DNA from: Corynebacterium mendelii
GTDB lineage: Bacteria; Actinomycetota; Actinomycetes; Mycobacteriales; Mycobacteriaceae
Length of the DNA stretch: 64,000 nucleotides
Reading direction: 5' to 3'
Assembly: GCF_017307055.1 (NCBI RefSeq)
Contig: NZ_JAFLEQ010000016.1
Coordinates: 5,446 to 69,445 of the forward strand
The notes beneath the pieces were generated by a model. The model ran no database searches, had not been told where the DNA came from, and worked only from the letters and a program-made list of their open reading frames with translations. Within the stretch, counting starts at the first letter, position 1. The number at the start of each line of letters is the position of its first letter. The position numbers and the translations under genes are program-made. Of this stretch, positions 8,752 to 20,793 are shown in pieces.

Positions 8752-10239
8752 ATGAACCCCAACAGCAGTTCCAGTACGGCCGCCCCGGCACCGCGCACCG
8801 GTGATGGCGCACTGGATAAATATTTTTCCATCACCCAGCGCGGCTCCACCGTCGGCACCGAAATCCGGGCCGGCGTCGTGACGTTTTTCGCGATGGCCTA
8901 CATCGTGATCCTCAACCCGCTGATCATCGGCAATATCGCCGACATCAACGGCAACACCCTGGGAATTCCCACGGTTGCTGCCGTGACCGCCCTGGCCGCC
9001 GGTGTGATGACCATCGGTTTCGGCCTGATCGCCAAATATCCTTTCGGTATCGCCACCGGTTTGGGCATCAACACCCTGGTGGCCGTCACCCTGGTCAGTA
9101 CCGAGGGGCTGACCTGGCCGGAGGCGATGGGCCTGGTCGTCATCGACGGTATCATCATTGTCATTTTGGCGGCCAGCGGTTTCCGCGTGGCCGTGTTCAA
9201 CGCCATCCCGCACGATCTGAAAACCGCCATGGGTGTGGGCATCGGCCTGTTCATCGCACTGATCGGCCTGGTCGACGCCGGTTTCGTGCGCCGTATCCCC
9301 GATTCCGCCCACACCACCGTGCCGGTGGGGCTGGGGATCAACGGCTCCATCGGATCATGGCCGACATTCGTGTTCTGTCTGGGGCTTGTCATCTGTGGTG
9401 TGCTGGTGGCGAAAAATGTGCGCGGCGGGCTGTTCATCGGCATTGTCGCCAACACCATCATCGCCATGATCGTGCAGGCGCTCACCGGTGCCGGCCCGTC
9501 GTTCGTGGACGGTAAACCGGTGCCCACCGGCTGGTCGCTGGCCGTCCCGGAGCTTCCCGACACCATCGGATCCCTCCCCGACCTGTCACTGGTCGGCCAG
9601 GTGGATTTGATCGGATCGTTTACCCGTATCGGTGTGCTGGCCACCAGCCTTCTGGTGTTCACCCTGGTGCTGGCGAACTTCTTCGACGCCATGGGCACCA
9701 TGACCGCGCTGGGTAAACAAGGCGGTCTGGTCGATGCCGACGGCAACCTGCCGGACATGAAAAAAGCCCTCATTGTTGAAGGTGTGGGTGCTGTGGTCGG
9801 CGGCGGGGCGTCCGCCTCGTCGAACACCGTCTACATCGACTCGGCGGCCGGCATCGCCGACGGTGCGCGCACCGGTCTTGCCAATGTGGTGACCGGCGTG
9901 CTGTTTTTGCTGGCGATGTTTTTGACCCCGCTGTATGAAATCGTGCCGATCGAAGCTGCCGCCCCGGTGCTGGTGGTGGTCGGCGCGATGATGATGGCGC
10001 AGGTCAAAGACATCGACTTCAGCGAGTTCTCCACCTCGCTGCCGGCCTTTTTGACGATTGTGATCATGCCTTTCACCTACTCGATCGCCAACGGTATCGG
10101 CGTCGGTTTCATCGCCTGGACACTCATGGCCGCCGCCAGCGGCAAAGCCAAATCCGTCCACTGGCTGCTGTGGCTGATCAGCGCACTGTTTTTGGTCTAC
10201 TTCGCCATTGACCCGGTGATGGGGGCCATCGCCGGTTAA
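8752..10239 (+). CDS. NCS2 family purine (hypoxanthine/guanine-type) permease
   Basis: The 495-residue membrane protein has about 12-14 transmembrane segments. It carries hallmarks of the AzgA-type branch of NCS2: TEIRAGVVTFFAMAYIVILNP at the first helix, FDAMGTMTALGKQ, and GGGASASSNTVYIDSAAGI. This branch imports adenine, guanine or hypoxanthine with protons, whereas the uracil/xanthine branch has different signatures. Length is normal. The gene stands alone on the forward strand behind a region with paired operator-like repeats and is followed by a GC-rich hairpin. Exact substrate cannot be read from the sequence. Confidence 0.9.
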   Translation: MNPNSSSSTAAPAPRTGDGALDKYFSITQRGSTVGTEIRAGVVTFFAMAYIVILNPLIIGNIADINGNTLGIPTVAAVTALAAGVMTIGFGLIAKYPFGIATGLGINTLVAVTLVSTEGLTWPEAMGLVVIDGIIIVILAASGFRVAVFNAIPHDLKTAMGVGIGLFIALIGLVDAGFVRRIPDSAHTTVPVGLGINGSIGSWPTFVFCLGLVICGVLVAKNVRGGLFIGIVANTIIAMIVQALTGAGPSFVDGKPVPTGWSLAVPELPDTIGSLPDLSLVGQVDLIGSFTRIGVLATSLLVFTLVLANFFDAMGTMTALGKQGGLVDADGNLPDMKKALIVEGVGAVVGGGASASSNTVYIDSAAGIADGARTGLANVVTGVLFLLAMFLTPLYEIVPIEAAAPVLVVVGAMMMAQVKDIDFSEFSTSLPAFLTIVIMPFTYSIANGIGVGFIAWTLMAAASGKAKSVHWLLWLISALFLVYFAIDPVMGAIAG

Positions 10240-10287
10240 CCCGCAACCCGCCGCCCCTGTTCCACCAATTCCGGGGGGGCGCGATTG

Positions 10288-10325
10288 ATCCCCCGCACCA
10301 CCGGCTGGCCGGTGGGGCGGGGGAT
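10288..10325 (+). terminator. Hairpin after the purine permease
   Basis: ATCCCCCGCaCCACCGG pairs with CCGGTGGgGCGGGGGAT with one mismatch around a 4-nt loop. It lies 48 nt after the permease stop. No T tract follows. Confidence 0.6.
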
Positions 10326-10394
10326 TGTCTGTGGTGGGGACATTGTCCACTCGGCACAAGCCGTGGGCGCCGCCCGGGGGAAGCGACGGTTAAG

Positions 10395-11261
10395 ATGGCC
10401 GACGTGATAGCGCGCATCAGCATTGCCGACCCGTCGGACAGCCGCCTGGATGATTTCAGGGATTTAAACCACAGCGACCGTCGCCCCGACCGCCCCGGCG
10501 GCAAGGGGCTGGTCATCGCCGAGGGTGTGCTGGTGGTAAGTCGGCTTCTCGGCAGCCGTTTCGGCTGCCGGGCGGTGGCCGGAACCGCCGCGAAACTCGA
10601 CGAGCTGTTGGCTGATCCGGCCACCGCCGAAGCAGTGCGGCGCACCGGCTGCCGGGTGATGGAAATCAGCCGGGAGGTGTTGGCGGCGGTGGCCGGTTTC
10701 GACCTGCACCGGGGGCTGGTGGCCAGTGCCGACCGGCCGGTGGAGCACACGGTGGAACAGGTCATTGCCGGTGCGTCGACGGTGGTGGTGCTGGAAGGGG
10801 TGGGCGATCACGAAAATATCGGCTCCATGTTCCGCAACGCCGCCGGAATGGGGGTTGACGGGGTGCTGTTTGGCGCGGGGTGCGCCGACCCGTTGTACCG
10901 GAGGGTGGTGCGGGTTTCGATGGGGCATGTGCTGCGCACCCCGTTCGCCCACACCGGCGGCACCCCGACGACCTGGCAGCGCAGCCTGGCGCTTCTGGCC
11001 GATCACGGTTTCACCCTGGTGTCACTGACCCCGGATCCGCGGGCCAGGCATATTGCCGATGTGCTGGACCCGCCGGGTGGCGTGCCGCCGGCGAAAGTCG
11101 CCCTGCTGGTTGGTGCGGAAGGACCCGGATTGACCGAGCACGCCATGCGGGCCACCGACTGCCGGGCCAGAATCCCCATGGCCGCGGGCACTGATTCGCT
11201 CAATCTCGCGCAGGCCGCGGCCATCGCCTTCTATGAACGGCAGCGCAGCCTGCGCGGGTGA
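10395..11261 (+). CDS. TrmH/SpoU family RNA 2'-O-methyltransferase
   Basis: The 288-residue protein has an N-terminal substrate-binding domain (residues 1-115) and a SPOUT catalytic domain with all three family motifs: NIGSMFRNAAGMGVDG, LLVGAEGPGL, and IPMAAGTDSLNLAQAAAIA. These form the knotted SAM-binding site. The enzyme should methylate a ribose in rRNA or tRNA; the exact target is unknown. A TAAGAT element at 10391-10396 sits 7 nt before an in-frame GTG at 10404, so a leaderless start there (285 aa) is a real alternative to the ATG at 10395. Confidence 0.9.
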   Translation: MADVIARISIADPSDSRLDDFRDLNHSDRRPDRPGGKGLVIAEGVLVVSRLLGSRFGCRAVAGTAAKLDELLADPATAEAVRRTGCRVMEISREVLAAVAGFDLHRGLVASADRPVEHTVEQVIAGASTVVVLEGVGDHENIGSMFRNAAGMGVDGVLFGAGCADPLYRRVVRVSMGHVLRTPFAHTGGTPTTWQRSLALLADHGFTLVSLTPDPRARHIADVLDPPGGVPPAKVALLVGAEGPGLTEHAMRATDCRARIPMAAGTDSLNLAQAAAIAFYERQRSLRG

Positions 11262-11353
11262 AAAGACACCACCACGGTATGCCCGGTGCGCGGGAGTGAA
11301 CCTGTGGCGCTACGGACAATGGCGGGGGCAGCAGCGGGCGGGGGCACGGGGTG

Positions 11354-12277
11354 TCAGCGGGGTTTGAAGCGCTCCCCGAGGGCTTTTCCCAGCCCTTCCC
11401 GGGCTTTGCTGCCGATGGTTCCCAGGGCCTGCCCGACATCGTCGGCCAGTTTCTTCAAATCGGTGGCGGGCGGGCTGCTGCGCGGCGGGTCTGTTTCGTA
11501 GTCGTCGTAGTCGTCCAGGGCGCCGATACCGAGTTTGCGGGCGGACTGGCCGATGATCGAATCGAAATCGAAGGTGATGTGCGGTTCGTTTTCGATCTTC
11601 GGCTCGGGGCGGCCGTCGGTGGCGAAAGCCACCACCCGGATGGTCGGCCCCAGCGGGCTGACGGTGAAACCGAGCCATTCCCTTTCCGCCACCCGGCGCA
11701 GGGTGGAGGGGGCGAAACGCAAATCCAGCGGCGAGCTGTGCTGGCCGTCATCCATCTCCCCGGCCCAGAAGGGACCCTCGAAGGTGCCGGGCAGCCCGAT
11801 GTCTTCGTAGACCCGGCTGCGTTTGGCGGCGAAAGCGCGTTTGACGGTCATCGAGGACAATGACACCGGGGAGGTGTCGGCCGGGTCGCGGTCGGTGTCG
11901 CTGTTGTGCCAGTGGGCGAAACCGGCGTAGCCGAATGACGGGTTGGCGGCGAAAGCGTAGACATCGCGGGCGCCGACACAGCACAGGAGCTTCGGATCGA
12001 GTTTCGAGACCTCCCACAGATCGTCGACGACGGTCTGCACCATCGTCACCCCCGGGTAGCCGGCGATGTAGTACTCGTCGACGGAGGCGGGAACAGACCT
12101 GTTCATCGGGAACTCGCCGATGGGTGTGGCGGGCGCATAGGGGTTGAGCTGGGCTAGAAACTTGCGCCCGAAACCACGGTCGGCGTGCGGACCCGTGGCG
12201 ATGGCGTGCGCAATGTCGTCGGTGTCTGTGTACCAGACGGTGACGACGGTCCCGGGTTGGGGTGTGTGACCGGACAT
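11354..12277 (-). CDS. DUF6928 family protein
   Basis: The 307-residue soluble protein opens with a beta strand (GTVVTVWYTDTDD) and has the DUF6928 landmarks: EYYIAGYPGVTMVQ, VYAFAANPSFGYAGFAHW, VYEDIGLPGTFEGPFWAGE, and a core ending near EWLGFTVSP. A charged C-terminal tail with a Gly-rich helix (GSKAREGLGKALGERF) is added. No catalytic motif is evident, and the family's function is not known to me. It starts 44 nt downstream of the SepH stop on the same strand, so co-transcription with sepH is likely. Confidence 0.75.
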   Translation of the reverse strand: MSGHTPQPGTVVTVWYTDTDDIAHAIATGPHADRGFGRKFLAQLNPYAPATPIGEFPMNRSVPASVDEYYIAGYPGVTMVQTVVDDLWEVSKLDPKLLCCVGARDVYAFAANPSFGYAGFAHWHNSDTDRDPADTSPVSLSSMTVKRAFAAKRSRVYEDIGLPGTFEGPFWAGEMDDGQHSSPLDLRFAPSTLRRVAEREWLGFTVSPLGPTIRVVAFATDGRPEPKIENEPHITFDFDSIIGQSARKLGIGALDDYDDYETDPPRSSPPATDLKKLADDVGQALGTIGSKAREGLGKALGERFKPR

Positions 12278-12320
12278 GGCTTCTCGCTTTTATCTCGACA
12301 ACGACCACAAGGTGGCGGGT

Positions 12321-13430
12321 TTATTTTCTGGGGTTTTTCTTGCTGGTCCTCACCCCGAGGAGAACATCTTCCCAATGCGGGGTTTCGGCGCGTTTTTTGC
12401 GTTTGCGCGGCCGCGGGGCATAGTCCGGGCCGTCGATGAGCGCTTCCTGCCCGGAGGAATCGGCGGGCCGGAGTGCGGAGACATTCGACCGCTCCCGGTG
12501 TGTGGCGGCAGGTTGTGTGCCGTCTGTGGCGGGCGCGGTCGACTCCGCGTCGCCGTCGGTGTCATCGTCGTCGTCCCACGCGGCGGCCGCGGCCGGGCGT
12601 CCGGCGGGCATGTAGGGTTCGGTGATCTCCCGGGCGGGCGCATTGTTGGGCACCGCGGTCGGGGAGGAAATACCTTTGTTGGTAAACGCCCAGGCCGCAG
12701 GCTCCCCGCCACCGGGCACGGTCACGGTGACCACCCACTGCCCGGAAGTGTCCCGGTGGGAATCCCACACCGCATCGGCCGGATCAGCGTCGCGGGCAAC
12801 CAGGGCCGCAGCCACCACCTCCGACAGGCTCAGCCGAACCGGCCCGTCGCTGCGCACCGGATGCGCTTGTTTGGCCAGCTGCGCGATACGGGCACGCTCA
12901 TGCAGAACCGGCAGGGCGAAAGGCATGATGCGGCTTTCGGCCACCCCGCAGAATTCGGCGACATCCCTAACCGAGGCCCCGGCGCGGAGTTTCTTCTGGA
13001 TTTCTTTCGGCGGAATTTTCAGCGGGGCCGGTTTGCGGGCGTCCACCCGGATTTTCTCCCGGGTGCCGGTGGCCTGCTCGGCTGAGGAGACAACACCGTT
13101 GAGCGCCGGGGTGCGGGTTGACGGCGACGCCCCGCCGGTGGACCCGGGGGCGCCGGTCCCGGCGTTGTCGCCATTGCCGGTGCTGTTTGCCGTCCCACCG
13201 GCGGGGGAATCGGCCGGGGTGGTGGAATCATCCTGCGGGCCGGGGGTGGCCCCGTCGACGGGGCGGGCGTATTTGCCGGTGGCTTTCAGCCCCAGAGCGG
13301 TCAACAGTTCGGCGGTGACAGCGATACCGAAACGCTCGTCGGGGGTGTTGGGTCTGGTGCCGTCACCGGCCCGGCGCAGGACCAGACGTTGCCGGTCAGA
13401 CTGCTCGGCAATGATTTCAAGCTCGTGCAC
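12321..13430 (-). CDS. sepH: Septation protein SepH
   Basis: GTG at 13430 is chosen because AAGGAG lies 7 nt upstream, giving 369 residues. The N-terminus (MHELEIIAEQSDRQRLVLRR, then ERFGIAVTAELLTAL) is the DUF3071 domain. After a Pro/Thr/Gly-rich linker comes a helix-turn-helix-like segment, IPPKEIQKKLRAGASVRDVAEFCGV, and HERARIAQLAKQA, typical of SepH. The tail is acidic, then basic (RPRKRKKRAET). SepH is known in actinobacteria to bind FtsZ and promote Z-ring assembly. The gene lies downstream of serC but behind serC's terminator, so it likely has its own promoter. Confidence 0.9.
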   Translation of the reverse strand: MHELEIIAEQSDRQRLVLRRAGDGTRPNTPDERFGIAVTAELLTALGLKATGKYARPVDGATPGPQDDSTTPADSPAGGTANSTGNGDNAGTGAPGSTGGASPSTRTPALNGVVSSAEQATGTREKIRVDARKPAPLKIPPKEIQKKLRAGASVRDVAEFCGVAESRIMPFALPVLHERARIAQLAKQAHPVRSDGPVRLSLSEVVAAALVARDADPADAVWDSHRDTSGQWVVTVTVPGGGEPAAWAFTNKGISSPTAVPNNAPAREITEPYMPAGRPAAAAAWDDDDDTDGDAESTAPATDGTQPAATHRERSNVSALRPADSSGQEALIDGPDYAPRPRKRKKRAETPHWEDVLLGVRTSKKNPRK

Positions 13431-13811
13431 TCAACGACTCCTTGGGCGGTGGCGGATACCAGCTGCCGGGCGGGGACCACCCGTGCGGCGGTAAAAAACG
13501 GTGCCGGTGACATGCCCCGGACAGCTGCTTGCACAGCCGGGCGGGGATCCGGTCACGCTGCACGGGCGGGGAAGGGCAGCTGTGTTTTTTTACCATCCAC
13601 TCTATCGCAGCTTCGGCGGTATTTTTCCCACCGCGACTTCTCCCGGCCTGTTGCCCGCACCCTGCCGCCGGGCGGACAAACCTGTCACCGCAGCCGGGCA
13701 CACAGGCGCACAGGGTAAAAAATGCCGCCCGCGGACCTTGTCCGGGCGCCGATTGCGCGCCGGCAAGGTCCGCGGGCGGGGTGGAGTGGTTTTTCCGCTG
13801 CGTATGTCCGG
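13431..13811. other. Intergenic region between sepH and serC
   Basis: It contains the sepH ribosome binding site and promoter region and the serC terminator. I see no coding sequence. Confidence 0.5.
13717..13779 (-). terminator. Strong intrinsic terminator of serC
   Basis: CCGCCCGCGGACCTTG (13725-13740) pairs over 16 perfect base pairs with 13764-13779, and the reverse strand continues into TTTTTT (13722-13717). It lies 33 nt after the serC stop codon. Confidence 0.92.
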
Positions 13812-15436
<1,625 letters not shown>

Positions 15437-16360
15437 ATGGTTGATAACGGACACGAAGTTTTGCTCACGGCCGGCGACTATGCGGCGGCGATCAATCTGA
15501 CCGGTGGCGGACCCCGGATGGTGACCTATCAGGGCCGCAACCTCACCGAGACCTATCCGGCCGGCACCACCCCGCCACTGTCGGCCGGGCAGCTTCTTCT
15601 CCCGTGGCCCAACCGCATCGGCGACGGGGTGTTCGATTTCCGGGGCACCCGGCACCGGTTGACCATCAACGAGCCGGACGCCAACAACGCCATCCACGGT
15701 GCGGTGACCGGGCAGGTATTCACCGTGGCTGAATCCACCGCGGACTCCTGCCTGCTGGAAGCTGCGGTTGATGACCCGGCCCTGTGGCCGTTCAGACTGG
15801 ATGTGGCCGTGGCCTACCGGCTGGATGCCGACAAAGGCCTGTCGTCACAGATCACCGTCACCAACAGCGACGGCACCCCGCAGCCTTTCGGCTGTGGCGT
15901 GCACACCTATCTCAACGCCCAGGACGCCGACCTGGATGACTGTGTGCTCACCGTCACAGCCACCAAACGCCTGCCACTGGATCCGAAACGCTGCCTGCCC
16001 TGCGGGCCGCTGGTGGATGTGACAGGCGATGATGAAACCTACCGGCTGGACGGGGTCGAGATGAAAGGCCGCTGGTTCGATTTCCCCTACACCGGCCTCA
16101 CGGGGGGCGAAACTTTCGTCCACACCCTGGTCGACGGCAACGGGCGGGGAGTAAAGCTTGAAACCGACAAGCAGTTCGGCTGGGTGCAGGTCTACACCGC
16201 CGATCCCGCCTGTGACCAGGCCTACCCGGGCCGCGGCCGGGCGGTCGCCGTGGAACCGATGACCTGCCCGCCGGAAGCATTCCGCAGCGGCACCGATGTG
16301 ATTGTGCTTGACCCCGGGGCCAGCTTCACCGGCAGCTGGTCGATGACAGCCATCGGCTGA
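15437..16360 (+). CDS. Aldose 1-epimerase (GalM) family protein
   Basis: The 307-residue protein has the mutarotase beta-sandwich motifs: GQLLLPWPNRIGDGVFDF, NNAIHGAVTG with the conserved His, FGCGVHTYLNAQD with the second catalytic His, and AVEPMTCPPEAF with the catalytic Glu. The family interconverts alpha and beta anomers of hexoses, and this branch (about 300 aa) has unknown sugar preference. The ATG at 15437 is chosen over a GTG at 15428 because TAGAGT lies 7 nt before it with no ribosome binding site. The gene is monocistronic between serC and gltA. Confidence 0.9.
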   Translation: MVDNGHEVLLTAGDYAAAINLTGGGPRMVTYQGRNLTETYPAGTTPPLSAGQLLLPWPNRIGDGVFDFRGTRHRLTINEPDANNAIHGAVTGQVFTVAESTADSCLLEAAVDDPALWPFRLDVAVAYRLDADKGLSSQITVTNSDGTPQPFGCGVHTYLNAQDADLDDCVLTVTATKRLPLDPKRCLPCGPLVDVTGDDETYRLDGVEMKGRWFDFPYTGLTGGETFVHTLVDGNGRGVKLETDKQFGWVQVYTADPACDQAYPGRGRAVAVEPMTCPPEAFRSGTDVIVLDPGASFTGSWSMTAIG

Positions 16361-17167
16361 CGGCAGCCCCTGCCGCCACCACCGGCCGCGGGCTGTGCCC
16401 CAGGGTGGCTGTCCGGCCACCCCCGGACGGTGGTGGCCGGACCGGGGTGGTGTCCGGTTCGGTGCTCGGACAATGCCGGTGGTTTCCGGTGTGGTCATAT
16501 CAGTTGTGTATCCCCCCAACTCACCCCCGTGCCAGCGGTGGTTCCGAGTCAATCATGATGGGTTCACCGCCCCCTGAAAGGGTGGGGCTATCAACCGGGT
16601 GCGCACCGCCGCACAGGGGTGTGCCGCAAGCGGCGGTAACAGGCGTGCAGCGACAGTCCGCAGGCTGCGGCGGCGGTGGTTCCAGGCCATCCCGCCCACT
16701 GTGTCGGATATCACTAATTGGGCGGGTGTGGCGTATGTGAACAGCGATGTTTCTTATTGGCTGTTTGGCCCGTCACAGGTTTGGTAGGGTGGTTGGCATA
16801 CCACGACAGTGGCCGACTGCACGGTGTCGACACGACGTTGTTCCGCCCGTGCCGTCCACCCGCCGGACCGGGCGTGACCGCAGTCCCGGACCCGGGCGGG
16901 AAAACGACATTGACACGTTTCGAAGTCTCCGCCCTCGGGTGGGGGCTACCGGGATGTGCATGGCCCTCCACTACCCCCGTTGGCCCGCCCCTGAAAGGTC
17001 ACGATCGCATAAAAAGGTGTGACCGTTGACCGGTGCGGGACCGTGCGGCGGTACCGTGGTGGCACATAGTGTGACCGGCCTAACCGCCGGGATCGGACCG
17101 TGACCGGGGTCTCCGGGGCGGACGCGCACGAGACAATACTTTTTTCCGGAAAGGGATAAACACCAAA
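16361..17167. other. Long upstream region of gltA
   Basis: Some 800 bases without a believable gene. Runs of C or G (for example around 16510-16535 and 16970-16980) resemble the loose sites described for the acetate regulator RamA, known to act on gltA in C. glutamicum, but the match is too weak to call. TAGGGT at 16786-16791 could be a -10 box with a leader of roughly 375 nt. Such length is unusual and suggests control at the RNA level or a nearer promoter I did not find. Confidence 0.4.
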
Positions 17168-18463
<1,296 letters not shown>

Positions 18464-18509
18464 GCGCCGCCCCGGCCCCGTCAGTTGTCGGCGCCGGATC
18501 TGTTCCGCC

Positions 18510-18556
18510 CCGCTCCCCGTGCAACGGGTCACCGTTGTGCGGGGAGCGGTGTTTGT
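18510..18556 (+). terminator. Terminator of gltA
   Basis: CCGCTCCCCG and CAACGG on the left (18510-18527) pair with CCGTTG and CGGGGAGCGG on the right (18532-18549), with one 2-nt mismatch and a 4-nt loop. A short T-rich tail (TGTTTG) follows. Confidence 0.8.
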
Positions 18557-18603
18557 CCACCCCGTGACCGGTCCTGGCTGATCGCCGCAGCAAACAAAAC
18601 CTA

Positions 18604-18609
18604 TAGAAT
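18604..18609 (+). promoter_or_regulatory. -10 box upstream of fkpA
   Basis: TAGAAT within TATAGAATAGG is the best -10 match between gltA and fkpA. It lies 5 nt before an in-frame GTG at 18615, so either fkpA has a leader of about 145 nt or an N-terminally extended form starts at 18615. Confidence 0.5.
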
Positions 18610-18761
18610 AGGCTGTGCGTTACCCGCGGCCGTTGGTTTCCAGCGCCGCATGCCGGCCGCCGCGATGGGGTCGCCGGGGATGTTTTTCCCGGTCAGGATG
18701 CCCTGCGCGGCATGTGCCGGCATTGCCACATTCCCGATACGAGGAGTTGTTTTTTCCACCC

Positions 18762-19121
18762 ATGGACATTCCCGCATACGAGCCCACCGGTCAACAGGCC
18801 CCCGACGACATCGTCATCGAGGACATCACCGTCGGTGATGGCGATACGGCCCAGCCGGGCGGCATTGTGAAGGTCCACTACGTGGGCTACGACCACGAGT
18901 CCGGTTCCAAATTCGATTCGTCCTTCGACCGTGGTGAACCCATCGAATTCCCGTTGGCCAATCTCATTGCCGGCTGGCAGGAAGGCATCCCCGGCATGAA
19001 AGTCGGCGGCCGCCGTAAACTGGTCATCCCCCCGGAAGCCGCCTACGGCCCGGCCGGTGGCGTGCATCCGCTGTGCGGCCGCACCCTGGTGTTTTTCATC
19101 GATCTGTTGGGCGCGAAGTAA
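18762..19121 (+). CDS. fkpA: FKBP-type peptidyl-prolyl cis-trans isomerase
   Basis: The 119-residue protein is a single FKBP domain: GIVKVHYVGYDHESGSKFDSS, then GWQEGIPGMKVGGRRKLVIP, and HPLCGRTLVFFIDLL. These are the usual drug- and substrate-binding positions. It speeds proline isomerisation during protein folding in the cytoplasm. No signal peptide or anchor is present. The start is placed at MDIPAYEP because corynebacterial homologues begin there; GAGGAG lies 15 nt upstream, which is far. An in-frame extension to 18615 is possible. It directly follows gltA, as in C. glutamicum. Confidence 0.92.
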   Translation: MDIPAYEPTGQQAPDDIVIEDITVGDGDTAQPGGIVKVHYVGYDHESGSKFDSSFDRGEPIEFPLANLIAGWQEGIPGMKVGGRRKLVIPPEAAYGPAGGVHPLCGRTLVFFIDLLGAK

Positions 19122-19200
19122 AATCACGCAGCCCCTTCCCGCCCCGGCTGACCCGGGCGGCGGGTGAATAAAAAAGCAAAAACAAAGCGAAAACGCTGCA

Positions 19201-19231
19201 CCGGCCACAGGGATTTGTCCCCTGTGGCCGG
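19201..19231. terminator. Bidirectional hairpin between fkpA and the decayed ABC genes
   Basis: CCGGCCACAGGG (19201-19212) pairs over 12 perfect bases with CCCTGTGGCCGG (19220-19231). The genes on both sides converge on it. T-rich sequence follows on the reverse strand. Confidence 0.75.
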
Positions 19232-19289
19232 TTCGTTGTCGGTGACCGGTTGCCCGGGGAAGCCGATCGACCACGATGGCATTGCGTGG

Positions 19290-20228
19290 TCAATACTGGC
19301 CGATCAACGCGATGGTCGCCCACACCGCGAAAACAATCAGCCAGCAAAGCGCTCCGAGAGCGATTGTGGGGGTTTCCCGACGGGCCAGGCTGTACTGGGG
19401 AACCATCGTTGCGGGGACAACCGCCCCACTCCGGCCGATCAGCAGCGACACGGTCGCAACCGCAAGGAATTGAAGAAGCGTTGTCCACGGTGAGCCTGCG
19501 GCACCGGCACCCACGGCGAAGATGACAGCGGGAATGAAATACACCGCGATGCGGTGGCGTACGGTGATGCGTCCGGCTATCCGCATAACTTCTCCCGGAG
19601 GGTCCTCTTTTCCGCCGTACATCACAAGGCCCACACAGGTCACCCACACACCGGTCGCCAGCATCTCGACCCCACGGACAGGACCCGCAAACACTGCGGC
19701 AGCCGCTCCACACAGGAATCCCAGCACAACCGGTTGTCCCCAGGGCAGCGCATGCCGCCGGACACGGGCCGCGATATATGCGCGAACACCGGTACTAGCG
19801 CCCGGTAGACGGGTGGGAAAACGGCTGGCACGCGCTGCTCTTGTGCGGTCAAATGGTGGAATGCATCCTCCGGCGACGGCTGTCAGGAAAACGATGGATA
19901 ACAGCACGGGATCTCCCGTGGCAGCTGCAACAGCCAGTGACGCCAGAGCAGGTCCGTTGATAAATCCCATGGCAACCATGGCGGCAACGAGAAAGCGCCA
20001 CGGCACCGCCACCGGGGGCGAGAGAAGCCGTCGTGCGTGTTATCCGACGATCTGGCGTACCTGCGCAAGGATGGACACCGCCGCCAGTATCCAGAGGCTC
20101 CGTTTGTCGGGGGCTGAGGCGGCCCCCAGAACGAAGATCATCAGCAGGGCTTCTATGCAGCGCTCAACCTTATCCGCGTTTTTTCCGTATGTGGTGCGCA
20201 ACAGCGTCCCCACCATCACCGCAACCAT
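19290..20228 (-). pseudogene. ABC transporter membrane subunit interrupted by an in-frame stop
   Basis: Read from ATG 20228, the frame encodes 62 residues including a hydrophobic segment (CIEALLMIFVLGAAS), meets TAA at 20042-20040, and then continues in the same frame for 249 more codons to 19290. The nine codons after the stop (HARRLLSPP) join smoothly to VAVPWRFLVAAMVAMG, as expected for a broken single protein of about 312 residues. The continuation has at least six membrane segments. It overlaps the end of the ATPase gene, a typical ABC pair layout. Alternatively GTG 20012 restarts a 240-residue protein. Similar permeases occur in small two-gene exporters, but the substrate is unknown. 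Confidence 0.7.
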
Positions 20229-20793
20229 TCCAGCTCCTCGGCCGGAGCGACGTAACCGGTCAGCTCAATAAACCGTTTGAGGGGACGATCACCCAAAACA
20301 TCCCTTGGGGGACCCTCCGCCACAATCCGGCAGTCGGAAAACACCTTGACTTCATCGAAGTCCATCGCAGCCGTGACGTCCTGGCTGGCGATGTAGATGG
20401 TGCAACCACGGGCACTCAGGTCCTGGAAAATCCGGGTGATGACGGAACGGGAAAAATATCCACCGTTTCCAACGGTTCATCCAGAAACAACTCCGGCCCC
20501 GGGTCCAACAGCACCAAAGCCAACGCAGTTTTCTTGAAGTTTCCGGCCGAGTACGTCGCCACCGGCCTGTCCATACCACCGACGATGGACAACTGCCGCA
20601 CCAGCGCGCGGGCCCGCGACTCGGCATCAGGGATTCCCCGCATTCTGCCGACCCGGGTGATAAGTTCCACGGCCGGCAACTCCACAGGAATATTCGGAAA
20701 ATCCGGCAGATACGCGGCCAGACTGTCCGCACTGATCCGCCGGAGATATGTCGTCTTTCCTGCGCCGTTTGTTCCCAGCAGTCCGATGATCAT
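20216..20793 (-). pseudogene. ABC transporter ATP-binding subunit with a frameshift
   Basis: ATG 20793 follows AGAGAGGG. The product begins MIIGLLGTNGAGKTTYLRRI with a Walker A motif, has a signature-like YSAGNFKKTALALVLLDPG and Walker B LFLDEPLE, then runs into the motif ETVDIF and stops at about 20414. Moving one base at the T run (GATATTTTTCCC, near 20453) restores a sensible C-terminus: SRSVITRIFQDLSARG, then TIYIASQDVTAAMDF with the switch region, to TGA at 20218-20216. A single lost T in the homopolymer explains it. The permease next door is also broken, which favours real decay over a sequencing error. Confidence 0.75.
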
